DNA from: Conchocele bisecta
Lineage: Eukaryota; Mollusca; Bivalvia; Lucinida; Thyasiridae
Direction: 5' to 3'
NCBI GenBank assembly: GCA_029237695.1
Contig: CM055275.1
Coordinates: 9,746,899-9,810,898, forward strand
Length of the DNA: 64,000 bases
In this document: positions 33,771 to 46,272 of the stretch, in pieces
How the letters are laid out: every line of letters starts with the position of its first letter
How positions within the stretch are numbered: position 1 is the stretch's first letter
The notes under the pieces: model-generated
Seen by the model: the letters and a program-made list of their open reading frames with translations, nothing else
The model's database searches: none
Told to the model about the DNA's origin: nothing
Position numbers and translations under genes: made by a program

Positions 33771-35560
33771 TATATTTTAGGGGGGAGAGAGGGGTGGAGA
33801 TTTTTCTAGGAAATTTCCCCTCCCCCCCCCAACCATCTACAATATGCATAGCGGATTTGAATGTCTCTTTGTAGACAAGACTAATCCCCCCTCCCTTGTG
33901 ATAACATAATGTATGTTGGTGTAGAACAGATAGCATATGGCATGTATTGAAAGAGGGGGGGGTGGAGAGAATTTCATAGGAAATATCCCCCCACCCAAAA
34001 CCATCTACCATATGTGGATGTGAATGTCTATTTGTATATAAGAATAACCCACGATATGTCCCCCACCATATGAATAGTGTAAGTATCTTGGTAGAGAAGA
34101 ATAACTGTATATTGTGGGAAGTATCTCTTCGATTAAATGAAGTAATGTATGTCTGTTGGTGATGCGGGAACTTTCAGTATACTAGTCAAATTAAGTGGGG
34201 GGTGTCCTAGTATAAGACGGGCTGCTAAAGCATATGTTATTAATTGAAATAAAGACAGTTTTGATAATGAGCATTCTAAGAGTTAATGTACATTTCACAA
34301 TTATTGTTACATTCAAATTTAGGCAGTGAATTGTTTTTTTTATATTGTCCTAGCATGGGACGAGGCCGTTAAACATTTATAAGAATCAAAGTAAAGACTA
34401 TATTGATAATGAGCAGATGATGCATTTCTTTATTAGGATTATAATGTACATTTCCCAAGTTGTTATTTTCAAAGTTTGGTACAGAAACTGGGATGCTGTG
34501 TACGTGTAAATGAGCTGATATGGATGATAATAAGGGCTTGTTTGTCATCTACCAGCTTCCTAAATTGTATTACCTATTTTAGTGCTTTATGACACCCCAA
34601 TTAAGGTTGAGTTTCTTTACGGCTCCCTAATTAGCGTGATAATATGGCATGCTGTATATTAGCAAATGCCAAATGCTATCTGTTCTGCATCAACATACAT
34701 TTCATTTCATCAGAAATACTCCAGCAATCAACTGCTATTCTTCTCTACAAAGAGACAATCATATCCACACCAACATATATTATTTTGTTTCTTCAGAAAT
34801 ATTCCCCCAATCACTTGATATTCTTCTCCTACTCTGCAAAGAGACATTCACATCCACTTTGCATATGGTTGATGGTGGGGGTGTATTTCCTAGGAAAATC
34901 TCCCCCCCACCCCACCAATACATGCCACATGCTGTCTGTTCTATGCCAACATACATTATTTCACTTCATCAGAAATACTCCCCCAATCACCTGCTATTCT
35001 TCTCCTTCTCCACAAAGAGACATTCACATCCACTTTGTATATGGTAGATGGTGGGGGGGGGGGGTGATATTTCCTAGGTAAATCTGCCACCCCCTCCCTC
35101 CCCCCCCCCAGAAATACTCTTGTTTACAAAGAGACGTCCATATCCACTATGCATATGTTAGATGGTGGCGGGGGGATATTTCGTAGGAAATTCCCACCCC
35201 CCACCAATACAGGCCACATGCTTGCTGTTCTACACAGATATACTGTTTTTATTGTCTAGACCCACCCCCACCATGGGTAACCATATAGGAATATTACGTC
35301 CTCTGTTACCAACAGACTTGTTCTAGCATGGCATTGTGTATGCTCCTGAGCACAATATCAACAATGTATATGAAAATACATTAAAAGTTTTGTGGACAGT
35401 GTCTGTGAAGGTGGTGATGGGGGTGGGGAGAATTTCCAGGCGGGGGGGGATATTTCCTAGGCTTACGCCTGGAAATCTCCCCCCCCCCCCCCCACCCCCC
35501 CCCCCCCGCCCCCCCGATGACGACAGATTTCCAGGGGCGGGGGATATTTCCTGTTCCACC
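33770..35560. repeat. G/C-run repeat array in both orientations
   Basis: Diverged units of about 190 bp combine TTTCCTAGGAAAATCTCCCC, CATCAGAAATACTCCCCCAA and AAAGAGACATTCACATCCAC with poly-C or poly-G runs. They lie in plus orientation at 34640-35225 and inverted at 33775-34090. Runs of 10 or more G or C occur near 35052 and 35480-35515. No gene is supported. Confidence 0.7.
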
Positions 35561-35815
35561 GGTACTATGGTAGTTAGTGCATCTTACACATGTATCATAT
35601 GCATGGTGGGAGCGGGGCCGGGTTGAGTTTCAGACATAGCCGTTGGACCAGTTACAGCATACTGAGATCACCCTGCAATGATAGGTAATATACAATTGCA
35701 GCATATATTATAAGTGTATATATAAGGATTTATCAGCAAATATCAGGAACCTCAAATCCTGATGTCAGGATATATATTGAAAATTCCCCACCTCTGAATG
35801 CTTATGCAATTTCAG

Positions 35816-36073
35816 TCGATGGCGGGTGGACCCATTGGGGCACATACTCCCCATGTACAAAAAGTTGTGGCACCGGCACCCACTTCCAGCATAGGTCCTG
35901 TACGAACCCACAGCCTACGAATGGCGGCAAACAGTGTGTTGGCTCCAATAAACAGACAACAAACTGTAACACACAAGCTTGTCCAACGACCCCTACCACA
36001 ACAACAACAACAACGACAATAACGACAACAATGACGCCAGTGCCCGCAACTCCACCCCCCACAACTCCACCAG
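35816..36073 (+). CDS. TSP1-domain exon, unit 4
   Basis: A 258-nt open exon with GGWTHWGTYSPC, CTKSCGTGTHF, HRSC, TNGGKQCVG, TNC and TQACP. A Thr run with one Ile and one Met and PVPATPPPTTPPG follow. Acceptor TGCAATTTCAG, donor GTAACT. Like unit 3 it has no T exon before its VWA. The upstream intron is cut at about 35560 by the G/C-run array, so the usual DIRS remnant and minisatellite are absent in front of this unit. Confidence 0.88.
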
Positions 36074-37127
36074 GTAACTTTGATCACAGGAACCCGTTTC
36101 TGAGACGATTCTAATAATGTCTCTTTATATATATTATTATTAGAATTGTCTTTGAGGCGGGTGCCTGTGACTTTGATGGCACAGAAATAGGGACCCACGA
36201 TTATCGCTAAGAATGCTGAATTAAATATCGTCGTATGCTGTTTGTTTTTAATTTTTCTCATCAACAACTAGTCCAATAAATATGACTAACCATTACGTAC
36301 GGGGGAAGGGAGCGACATAGTAAGAGGACTGAAACCGTGGAATACCTTGCACTGATCAACAACATGGTTTGACAAAGGAAATGATTATAAAATGTTGTCA
36401 AACTATGTTTGCAAACTATGTTTGTTTTAGAAAGAAGACAAAACACAAAACAACAGCCAACTATAATGTTTGTTTCCCGTATCATAAGGGTTATACAACA
36501 TGCTGAGCACATTCAGAGTGCTCGTGCACACAATCTGGGAATTTGTTTGTGAAGTCTGACCTGTGCTCAGTCTTAGTCGATCAAACTGACCGTTTTCAAG
36601 TACAAATTTCATGCTCGGAATATTTTATAATTACCAGCCCAGACAATTATGTGAAACAAGGGAAGGGAATGGCAGAGGCTATTTCTGGACAATTGACATT
36701 ATTGACTGCTTGTCTTAAATATATGCAGGTTTCCAGTAGCCTATTTCATCAACTCCCCATACTTTGGGGAGTTGATGAAGTAGTCTACAGATCAGCTTTG
36801 TGTCTAAATAATAGTTTAACCACTGACTTCAAATTCAATGTGTATACTATTTTTGCAAACGGATTGTGAATTGTATAAGCCAAAGGTGAATATAAAAGAT
36901 TAATTAATTACGGTGGAAGAATTTTTATCGAGGCCGCACTTTTAGGCAGGTGCGTGTTTGTTACATTAGGATGATTTGGTGTTCCTGGTTAATAAATATT
37001 GAACCACTGATTTCAAATTCAATGTGTATTTTATTTTTGTAAAATGATTATGGAATTTATCACATGCAAATGAAGCAATACAGACTGTGCCTGGATAAAT
37101 AGGGCATATTTGACCAGTGGAGTTTCT

Positions 37128-37432
37128 GTAGCCGATTTCACGAAAATTGCAAAGTACACTTATCTTGCTAAATAAACTTTTAGGTAGAAATTTGTAATTT
37201 AAGAATAAATTTATAATTGTTTATATTACAGAATTTATTACATTATCACAGCCATTTTGGCTGTGATAATGTAATAAATTCAGTATGATAATTCTGCATA
37301 CTTTTATTCATCAAATATATGCAGTCATTTGTTCTATATGAAATAGTGCATTTTGGGGAAAATAAATGAATACTCCCTCAAAGTATACTTCGCTAAATAA
37401 GTATACTTAGCAATTTTGGTGAAATTGGCTAC
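37128..37432. repeat. 300-bp TIR MITE with nested palindrome, unit 4
   Basis: Arms GTAGCCGATTTCACG and GGTGAAATTGGCTAC. The internal hairpin at about 37236-37278 (TTACATTATCACAGCC) is intact. Confidence 0.85.
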
Positions 37433-37651
37433 TGATCATATAGCGCACTCCCGGAGACTGATAACGATCTATATTGTTTGTTAGAAGCAGGATGGATTTT
37501 TCATTGATGGAATGGCGAACAGTGCATATCCAGATCAGATTGTGCGGATGCACAGGCTGATCTGGATCTACACTGGTTGCAGAACAAATGCGACCCATTT
37601 ATCCAATCACAGCCACATATAAACATCCTTTCTTTGTGTTTCCTTGTACAG

Positions 37652-37889
37652 AGTGTAACCTGACTCTGCCAGTGGACGTTGTGTTTCTTCTCGACGCATC
37701 CGGCAGTGTGGGATCACAAAACTTCCAAACGATGTTAACATTCGTCAACAAAGTAGTAGATGGTTTCCCAGTTAACCAGAATGAAACTCACATCGGCTTG
37801 GTCACGTTTAGTAGCGACGCACACCTTCAGTTCTATCTGAACCAATACTTCGACAAAGCTGCCATCAAACAAGCCGTCTCTCAAACCAG
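37652..37889 (+). CDS. VWA-a exon, unit 4
   Basis: A 238-nt open exon. It reads VVFLLDASGS (Leu where unit 3 has Val), PVNQNETHIG, SSDAHLQFYL and DKAAIKQ. MIDAS residues are kept. The acceptor is CTTGTACAG and the donor AG|GTTTTC. The 26 bp between donor and SINE are the same as in unit 3. Confidence 0.92.
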
Positions 37890-37914
37890 GTTTTCTTCTT
37901 ATTCTATTTATACT

Positions 37915-38115
37915 AGGGATGGGTTGTGGCCTAGGGGTTAGAACACATGACTTCAAATCCGGAGATTGTGGGTTCAAACCTCACCTAGGCATCAAACATA
38001 CTTTCATATTATTTCCATCCCACTGGTCTGTCGGATGAGACTCTATATGTCTCTAAATGACCTTCACTTTGGCTGGGATGTTAAACCTTTTTTTCACTTT
38101 CACTATCTATTTATA
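37915..38115 (+). repeat. tRNA-derived SINE, unit 4
   Basis: The head GTTGTGGCCTAGGGGTTAGA with the B box GGGTTCAAACCTC is the best match to a tRNA head among the five copies. The tail contains TGGGATGTTAAACC. Confidence 0.75.
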
Positions 38116-38372
38116 CTGCAACACACCATTTCGGGGATGTAAAGTATCATATTTTGTTCATATACACATGTACATACAATCAAATACAATCAAGTTTTCC
38201 CAGTAATTAGCCGGTACCATATACAGCTGGATGGACTGAAGAAGTGTGGATAAAGTGTCTTGCTCAAGGACTCAACACATTACCTCTTGTGAGGCTGATC
38301 ATAGGATCAGCTGTCAGCATTGCTCTAGTCACAGAACTAATTCACTGTAGAGCCTGATCAGCCTGTACATCT

Positions 38373-38524
38373 GGGGCCCGTTTCACTAAACTTTGTGCGA
38401 CTAAAATGTTCGTAAGTGCAAAATTTGGATCGTCTGGAAACGTTGTTGATGTGAAATTTACAGACTATCACAAGTTTGCACTTTCGAACATTTTAGTCGT
38501 ACAAAGTTTAGTGAAACAGCCCCC
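38373..38524. repeat. Short TIR MITE, complete reference copy (152 bp)
   Basis: GGGGCCCGTTTCACTAAACT and the inverse of the right end (GGGGCTGTTTCACTAAACTT) continue as inverted repeats for about 45 bp each side, leaving a loop near GTCTGGAAACGTTG. Truncated copies lie at 5799, 13809, 21903 and 46025, always about 90-120 bp before VWA-b. Confidence 0.85.
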
Positions 38525-38640
38525 AGTTATATATTATGTTATGAGTATACATATACAACACAATGGAAGAAAATATCTTCATTGAAAATCAGTTAATTCT
38601 TAGCATGTGTTTTCTTCATCGGAATGTATTTTCTTTTCAG

Positions 38641-38759
38641 CTATGCAGGTGGTGGAACTAATACGTACGGTGCCATCAAATATACGAGAGTGAATGTTTT
38701 CAATGCCACAAATGGAATGAGAAGCAATGCAGCAAAAATTGCTATTATCGTTACTGATG
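38641..38759 (+). CDS. VWA-b exon, unit 4
   Basis: A 119-nt open exon: YAGGGTNTYGAIKYTRV, FNATNG, IAIIVTDG. Phase 2 in, phase 1 out, donor GTGAGT. Confidence 0.92.
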
Positions 38760-38867
38760 GTGAGTGGCATATACCGCATAACCGTTGTATTCCACTATCA
38801 TTAAATGTGGCTGTGACTGGATAAATGGGGCTTATGTGTTTTGTGACCAGTGTAACTCCTAATCAAA

Positions 38868-39045
38868 CAGCACACTCCTGTAGCATGAGAGCGATCTCTA
38901 TTGCTTCGTAGATGTATGACGGGTGTTTCATTGATGGAATAGCGAATAGTGCAGATCCTGATAAGACTGTGCGGATGTACAGTCTGATCTGGATCTGCAC
39001 GGGTCACAAAAGCCATAAGCCCCATTTCTCCAGTCACAGCCACAA
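38868..39045. repeat. Dispersed MITE-like repeat (GCGAACAGTGCAGATCC family)
   Basis: Contains CACTCCTGTAGC, TTCATTGATGGAATAGCG, GCAGATCCTGATAAGACTGT and CTGATCTGGATCTGCAC. Two copies flank each VWA-a/VWA-b pair: about 4838 and 6224, 12860 and 14240, 21025 and 22372, 37435 and this one, 45102 and 46493. More diverged copies lie near 28620, 32370, 52780, 56340 and 59020. Frames such as NSADPDKTVR across it are spurious. Confidence 0.7.
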
Positions 39046-39169
39046 ATGTTTTTTCTTTCAATTATTGTTTTTATACTATGTATATGTTTTATCACTTTCA
39101 TTAAAATGTGCATATCTGCATATATATAGTGTGATATACATCACAATTCCATAGATCATGTCAGCCCCT

Positions 39170-40080
39170 GTAGCTAATGACATAATAATTGCCAAGTAAC
39201 CCCAGTGACCTTGACATCACCCCTGAATCTCAATAACCATGGCATTGCCACTCGTAGACAGTAAACTTGATATTACCAGCTCCAGGCATACCCAATAATA
39301 TTGACATTGCAATTGCAACTCAACTCGAGTAACACTGACATTGTACATGTAATTACCAGTTAACTATGGTGCAACTTTGACATTACAGTTACCTGTCAAC
39401 TACAGTAACCGTGACATTATAATTGCCAATTAACCCCAGTTACCTTGATATTTCCATCACCAGTGAACCTCAATAACCATGGCATTGCCACTCAATTACA
39501 GTAACCTTGATATTGCAATTGCCAATCAACCCCAGTACCGGTAACTTTGACATTTCATTTGCCAGTCAATTCCAGTAAACATTGCAATTTGCAGTTATCC
39601 CCAGTAACCTTGACATTGCAATTGCCAGTTAACCACATTGTAGCTTTGACATTATGCATGTACTTGCTATTTAATGAATGTAACCTTTACATCACAATTA
39701 CCTGTCAACCACACTATCCTCGACACTGCAGTGGCCGGTTCAGCAGTAGCCTTGACATTGCAAATGCCAGTTAACTCGAGTAACTTTGACATTGCACTGC
39801 CAGTAAACCCGAGTAACCTTGACATTGAAATTGCCAGTAAACCCCGGTCATTTAGCATTACAAATGTCAATCAACCCCAGTAACCTTGACATTGAAATTT
39901 CCAGTAAACCCCAGTAAGTTAACATTGCCATTGTCAATCAACCACAGAAACCTTGACATTGCAATTGTCTGACTGGTAATTGCAATGTCAAGGTTACTGG
40001 GGTTGACATTAGCATAGCCATTGCAGTTTCCAATCCATTCGTGTTACTGTTACCTTGCAATTATCAGTCAGCCCATGTAA
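39170..40080. repeat. 34-bp minisatellite in the VWA-b/VWA-c intron, unit 4
   Basis: The longest of the five arrays at about 0.9 kb. It includes the inverted monomer at about 39970-40010 (GGTAATTGCAATGTCAAGG). Confidence 0.85.
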
Positions 40081-40094
40081 CCGTACCATTGCAG

Positions 40095-40307
40095 GACAGT
40101 CAGACAACGAAACTTCCACAATAAAGGAGGCAGTCGCCTTGCGAGATCTAGGTGTCACTGTGTTCTCCATCGGCGTTGGTAGTGGTGTCGGGACAACCGA
40201 GTTGAAAGGCATGGCAACCGATCCCGACTCCAAGCATGTGTTCGAGGTTACAGATTTCAGCTCCCTGAACTCGATTACGGGATCTCTGGTGAAAAGCGCA
40301 TGTGAAG
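40095..40307 (+). CDS. VWA-c exon, unit 4
   Basis: A 213-nt open exon and the most diverged of the three intact copies: QSDNETST, EAVALRDLG, GSGVGTTELKG, HVFEVTDF and NSITGS replace the unit 3 and 5 residues. All replacements keep the fold core and the sequon. The donor is GTAAAT. Confidence 0.92.
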
Positions 40308-40654
40308 GTAAATGATGTTGGTAATAAAACATGCTTGGTATTTACTTGAATCTTATAGCTGTCGACTATTTAAAACCTTAATGTTCAAACTAAAATTTAT
40401 TCTAAAGAATTTGTGTAATGGGTGAATAAAAATGTCTCGATTTATTCACTTCAGCATTTTTGGTTTTGAATACTGATTTAATGCCACCACAATAGTGGTC
40501 TGGGTCGGGGTATATAGTGATCGCCCTCTCTGTCCGTCTCTTTGTCTGTCGGTAGACAATTTTATTTTATGTGTGTTAATTCGAATACCATCTATCTGAT
40601 CTTCACAAAACTGCACATGCATAGTCAGATCAAACACGGGGAGAACGCTATTGA

Positions 40655-42005
40655 ATGTCGGAGCTAGATTTGTGCGAACGGGATATTATCAACATGGCGA
40701 CTCGTTATTCTGAGAAGGGGTTTTACGAGTATCACAAGATGTTCTCTGCCCAAGCAGCTGCCCATCTCAGATTCAATGGAATTAAGATTGATTGGTCTGT
40801 AATAAATAACATTCTGTACTGTTCCATATTTTCTAATTACAAAGCCAATGCTTGCGCAGGATGTGGAAGCACGTTGCATATGTCTAACTAATGTTCTTCG
40901 CTAGTGATACGCACAAATGATTCTGTAACTAATCAGGTGGTCGCTACACCAGCGAGTCCGAATGTTGACAGTATGGCATATCGCGGGAACACAAACAGGG
41001 ACATCTTTGGTCGAATGCGGGTGATACATAAATGGGAATGAAATGTGTAACACTTTCAACACCCAACGTGGATGTCGGGTTTCTCATTGCAAGTTCATTC
41101 ATGCGTGCTTACTATGCAAAGGCAAGGATCACTCCAAATATAATTGTGAAAACTCAAAAAAGTGAAAAGGCCAGGGACAGAGAATTCAAACCTTCAGCTA
41201 ATGTCTGGGGTAAGTTTGTTTGTTTGTTTATTAGTGTTTAGCGGCCTATCAACAGCTAAGGTCATGTAAGGCCGAGAAAACGGGTTCGATCCCATTTTAA
41301 CCTGTTGCATTAGGGGGAAAATCCCAAAATCAGAACGGAATATTTACATCGGGAACAAATATATTCAGCCCTGAAATTAGAATAACCTGACCTGGTGCCA
41401 GGTCCATACCACACCAAAGTCACTTGGCTCCTTCCCCTAAAATAGTATTACGAATATCGTAATACTCACATAAGGGGTGTAACCAGATTCAACTGTCACA
41501 TACAAAATGCCAAAGACGTATGTGAAGGCCAAACCAAGTCTCCAGTCGGGATTCCGGTAAGGATGAATCGTTAACTTACCCATCGCGTGCTCCCACCTGA
41601 CCACCCATGTCTCGGGTAAGCCTTATTCAGGTCCATGAATTGGCTGATCAGTTGAAACGCCATCCGGACAATAACTTTAGTAATTACCTACTTCATGGTT
41701 TTTTGCACGGTTTCGAAAAAGAATTTTCACAGTTACCTAAGTTACCTTTTGAGTGTAGAAACTTGTTGTCGGCAATGAAGCAGCATGGCATAACTTCACA
41801 GTTGGTTCAGGCTGAACTTGAAAAATGATATGTGATCGGCCCGTTTGATTCCATATCATTTTCACAATATTGCATCAGTCCAATCGGTGTAGCTGAGGGA
41901 AAGTACTCTGGGAAAAAGAGATTGATTGTGGATTTCTCAGCACCCCATGATAATATTTTACATCCAAGTCTTAGCGACCTTATATATAAAGAGGAATATT
42001 CTTTG
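40655..42005 (+). pseudogene. DIRS-like remnant D5 (gag, zinc finger, first half of RT)
   Basis: The best-preserved gag start runs 79 codons from an ATG at 40655, through IDWSV, to ACAGCGSTLHMSN and a stop. The CCCH zinc-finger sequence follows near 41045-41150 with frameshifts. An inserted SINE-like element (41212-41600) comes next, then VHELADQLKRHP...LVQAELEK, a TGA, and GKKRLIVDFSAPHD. The copy retains residues around SDLIYKEEYS that D4 and D6 lack. It is cut at about 42005 by a tandem-core repeat, beyond which the recombinase fragment at 42475 continues. Confidence 0.78.
41212..41600 (+). repeat. SINE-like insertion in D5
   Basis: Starts AAGTTTGTTTGTTTGTTTAT, contains GGCCTATCAACAGCTAAGGT and GGGTTCGATCCC. 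Flanks AATGTCTGGGGTAAG and CATGTCTCGGGTAAG look like an imperfect target duplication, absent as a pair in D4 and D6. Confidence 0.65.
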
Positions 42006-42470
42006 ATGTTGTACTATCATGCTATGACAAATCTACGACCGTCCAACCCACGCTGATCCCATGGTTAAGGTGACATAGTCTCGAAAATTCTTAATATTTC
42101 ATGCATGCATTCCTCTTAGGCTCTACTATCATGCTGTGATAAATCCCCGCTGATCTCGAGGTCAAGGCACATACTTAGTCTCCTTGCAAAAAACTTAAGA
42201 TCAGATAAATTGGTTATAACTTCTATTTCCTTGCTCGGATCTGCTTCACATTTCACACACAACGCAGCTTGCTCAAATGGAACTCTACAACTTTGTAACA
42301 AATTCACGTTCGTGCGCCCCCCCCCCCCCGCCCCCCCCCCCCCCCCCCCCCCGCTAAGCCCAGTGAAGGCCACAAGACCACACACATGAATTTTTTTTGT
42401 TTACATATTTAGGGGTACCTGGGCCCACGCGGGGGGTATTCCTGTAAGCCTCGCTTATTGACCAATCTAG
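42006..42470. repeat. Tandem-core element with a poly-C run, nested in a DIRS copy
   Basis: Shortened version of 17316-18058 with the same tail (GGGGTACCTGGGCCC, TAAGCCTCGCTTATTGAC). A C run of more than 30 bases broken by one G lies at 42317-42352 where the unit 3 copy has only CCGCCCCCG. Confidence 0.75.
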
Positions 42471-42474
42471 TTCT

Positions 42475-42790
42475 GGTATGTATAGACTTCAATGTATTCT
42501 GCGTGGTATAAAGCGAAGCCAAGGGGATACTGCACATACCAGAATGCCCATCACATACAACGTCCTCAGTCAGATATGTGATGTGTTGCATTCAGGAGTT
42601 TGTGCTCCAATGTTGGATTTGACGCTACAATGTATGTGCTCACTGGCGTATTTCGGCTTCCTTCGATGTGGGGAGTTCACAGTTAAATAATTGAGCAATG
42701 ACTCAGATTATTGTTTGAAGTGCAAGAATGCACTCACCGCTATTTTGTAAAAGAAAATATCAATTCGTTTTGGAATATTTTCGCCCCCTT
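42475..42790 (+). pseudogene. DIRS-like tyrosine recombinase fragment (second copy)
   Basis: RLQCILRGIKRSQGD, MPITYNV and AYFGFLRCGEFTVK, then TAA. It keeps the ordinary Glu after the catalytic Arg-Cys-Gly where 18060 has Gln. It is the 24-kb duplicate of 18060-18400. Confidence 0.7.
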
Positions 42791-42884
42791 TCAGATAAAT
42801 TATTGCATATGTAGAATTCGGTGCTGCATCATTCAAGCATTTGCCAGACTTCTCGAGACCCCATTCTGTCATTCATTCGACTCG

Positions 42885-43320
42885 CCGGAAGCTACTCACC
42901 TCTTTCTAGTCAGTAGACTCGGCCCACCTCGCTCTAGACTCGCATTATATTGCATTCGCATTCTATTGCAAGCTGCACATTCTAGTGCACGTGAGTCATG
43001 CTCTAGTTGTTAACTCAACTCAGATATGTCTGGTCGTACGCACGACCCAACCCATTCTGGTCTTACATTGACCTCGCTCTCGTCGCTACACGGCGGCTCA
43101 CCTCATTCTAGTCGTGTGCTCATTACTAACTCATTTGGGTCGTCCTACGGCGGCTCACCTATTTCGAGTCGTGTGCTCATGACTCAACTCACTCTAGTCA
43201 TCATACGGCGGCTCACCTCTTTCGAGTCGTGTGCCCATGACTCAACTCACTCTAGTCGTCCTACGGTGGCTCAACTCATTCTAGTGTTATGCTTATGACT
43301 CACGTCATTCTAGTCACTGA
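42885..43320. repeat. Minisatellite of roughly 55-60 bp units (second array)
   Basis: The same GGCGGCTCACCT/GACTCAACTCACTC units as 18480-18960. Confidence 0.8.
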
Positions 43321-43755
43321 CTCACTTAGCTTTATGCGTGCCGATTTGCACACATCTTGTCTCTGGCTCAGAAAAAATTAATGTCTGGCACATGTTGATC
43401 TGATGAAATTCAGCTACAGATAGCAGTTAGCCCCCAATGAGGAACCAAATATGTTATTCATGTTTTATGTATATGAATGTGATATGTGCGCATAGTACCG
43501 GTACTATGGTAGTTAGTGCATGTTACACATGTATCATATGCATGGTGGGAGTGGGGCCGGATTGAGTTTCAGATATAGCCATTTGTCCAGTTACAGCATA
43601 CAGAGTTCACCCTGCAATGATAGGTAATATACAATTGCAGCATATATTATGAGTGTATAAATAAGGATTTATCAGCAAATATCAGAACCTCAACTCCTGA
43701 TTTCAGGATATATATTGAAAATTCCCCACCTCTGACTGTGCTTATGCAATTTCAG

Positions 43756-43998
43756 TCGATGGCGGGTGGACCCATTGGGAGTCATACTCCCCATGTACAA
43801 AAAGTTGTGGCACCGGCACCCACTTCCAGCAGAGGTCCTGTACGAACCCACAGCCTGCGAATGGCGGCAAACAGTGTGTTGGCTCCAATAAACAGACAAC
43901 AAACTGTAATACGCAAGCTTGTCCAACGACTCCTACCACCACAACAACAACAACAACGACGCCAGTGCCCGCAACTCTACCGCCCACAACTCCACCAG
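43756..43998 (+). CDS. TSP1-domain exon, unit 5
   Basis: A 243-nt open exon: GGWTHWESYSPC, CTKSCGTGTHFQQRSC, ANGGKQCVG, TNC and TQACP. It has the shortest Thr run of the five. The ACA/ACG tract length is the main size difference between TSP1 exons (243, 255, 258, 258), in steps of three bases. Acceptor CAATTTCAG, donor GTAACT. Confidence 0.88.
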
Positions 43999-44795
43999 GT
44001 AACTTTTATCACAGAAACCAGTTTCTGAGAAGATTCTAATAATGTTGTCAAACCATGTTTGTTTTAGAAAGAAGATAAAACACAAAACAACAGCCAACTA
44101 TAATGTGTGTTTCCCGTATTCTAAGGGTTATACAACATGCTGAGCACATTCAGAGTGCTCGTGCACAAAATCTGGGAATTTGTTTGTGAAGTCTGACATG
44201 TGCTCAGTCTTAGCCGATCAAACTGACCGTTTTCAAGTACAAATTTCATGCTCGGAATATTTTATAATTACGAGCCCTGACAATTATGTGAAACAAGGGA
44301 AGGGAATGGCAGAGGCTATTTCTGGACAATTGACATTATTAACCCCTGCTTGTCGTAAAACTTAAAATATATGCAGGTCTCCAGTAGCCTATTTCATCAA
44401 CTCCCCCAAAATATTCTTTGGGGAGTTGATGAAGTAGGCTACAGATAAGCTTTGTGTTTAAAGAATATTTACCAACTCAAATTCAATATGTATATTATTT
44501 TTGCAAACGGATTGTGCATTTCATAAGCCAAAGGTGAATATAAAAGATTAATTACTTACGGTGGAATAATTTTTATCGAGGCCGTACAGCTTAGAAGTAT
44601 TTGCACTTTTAGGCAGGTGCGTGTTTGTTACATTCGGATGATTTGGTGTTCTTGGTTAAAACATATTGCACCCACTGATTTCAAATTCAATGTGTATTTT
44701 ATTCTTGTAAAATGATTATGGAATTTATCACATGCAAATGAGGCAATACAGACTGTGCCTGGAGAAATAGGGCATATGTGACCAGTGTAGCTTCT

Positions 44796-45100
44796 GTAGC
44801 CGATTTCACCAAAATTGCAAAGTATACTTATCTTGCTGAGTACACTTTTACGGAGAAATTTTTAATTTACGGATAAATATATACTGTTTTATTGTACTGA
44901 ATTTATTACATTATCACAGCCATTTTGTCTGTGATAATGTAATGCATTCAGTATGATAATTCTGCATAGTTGTATTCATCAAATATATGCAGTCATTAGT
45001 TATATATGAAATAGTGCATTTTGGGAAAAATAAATGAATACTCCCTCAAAGTATACTTAGCTAAATAAGTAAACTTAGCAATTTTGGTGAAATCGGCTAC
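44796..45100. repeat. 300-bp TIR MITE with nested palindrome, unit 5
   Basis: Arms GTAGCCGATTTCACC and GGTGAAATCGGCTAC. The internal hairpin at about 44902-44943 has one loop change (CATTTTGTCTG). Confidence 0.85.
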
Positions 45101-45319
45101 TGATCATATAGCGCACTCCTGGAGCCTGATAAATATCTATATTGCTTGTTAGAAGCATGATGGATGTTTCATTGATGGAATGGCGAACAGTGCAGATCCA
45201 GATCAGATTGTGCGAATGCACAGGCTGATCTGGATCTACACTGGTTGCAGAACAAATGCGACCAATTTCTCCAATCGCAGCCACATATAAACATCCTTTC
45301 TTTGTGTTTTCTTGTACAG

Positions 45320-45557
45320 AGTGTAACCTGACTCTGCCAGTGGACGTTGTGTTTGTTCTCGACGCATCCGGCAGTGTGGGATCACAAAACTTCCAAACGA
45401 TGTTAACATTCGTCAACAAAGTAGTAGATGGTTTCCCAGTTAGCCAGAATGAAACTCACATCGGCTTGGTCACCTTTAGTAGCGACGCGCACCTTCAGTT
45501 CTATCTGAACCAATACTTCGACAAAACTGCCATCAAACAAGCCGTCTCTCAAACCAG
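45320..45557 (+). CDS. VWA-a exon, unit 5
   Basis: A 238-nt open exon reading VVFVLDASGS, PVSQNETHIG, SSDAHLQFYL and DKTAIKQ, a mix of residues otherwise seen separately in units 2, 3 and 4. Phase 1 in, phase 2 out, with the same weak AG|GTTTTC donor. Confidence 0.92.
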
Positions 45558-45583
45558 GTTTTCTTCTTATTCTATATATACTA

Positions 45584-45785
45584 GGGATCTGTTGTGGCCG
45601 AGGGGTTAGAACACCTGACTTCAAATCCGGAGATTGTGGGTTCAAACCTCACCTAGGCATCAAACATACTTTCATAGTATTTCCATCCCACAAATCTGTC
45701 GGATGAGACTCTATATGTCTCTAAATTACCTTCGCTTTGACTGGGATTTTAAATCTTTTTTTCACTTTCACTATCTATTTATACT
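45584..45785 (+). repeat. tRNA-derived SINE, unit 5
   Basis: The head GTTGTGGCCGAGGGGTTAGA shares the CCGAGG variant with unit 3, supporting their pairing as 24-kb duplicates. Confidence 0.75.
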
Positions 45786-46272
45786 GCAACACCCCCATTC
45801 GGGGATGTACATGTACATACAATCAAATACAATCGAGTTTTCCCAGTAATTAGCCGGTACCATTTACAGCTGGTTGGACTGAAGAAGTGTGGATAAAGTG
45901 TCTTGCTCAACGATTCAACACATTACCTCTTGTGAGGCTGAAACCCACGACCATAGGATCAGCTGTCAGCATTGTTCTAGTCACAGACATAATTCACTGT
46001 AGAGCCTGATCAGCCTGTATAACTAGGGCCCGTTTCACTAAACTTTGTACAACTGAAATGTTCGTAAGTGCAAATTTTGGATAGTCTGGAAACGTTGCTG
46101 ATGTGAAATGTACAGACTATCATAATTGTGCACTTACGAACATTTCAGTCGTACAAAGTTATATATTATGTTACGGGTATACATATACAACACAATGGAA
46201 GAAAATATCTTCATTGAAAATCAGTTAATTCTTAGCATGTTTTTTCTTCATCAGAATGTATTTTCTTTTCAG

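Noticed and set aside
35323..35626. Gly-rich and Pro-rich frames near 35.4 kb
   Set aside because: Products of poly-G/poly-C runs with no exon borders.
38868..39154. Frames reading NSADPDKTVRMYSLIW
   Set aside because: These are translations of a dispersed MITE-like repeat that appears about fifteen times in the window on either strand.
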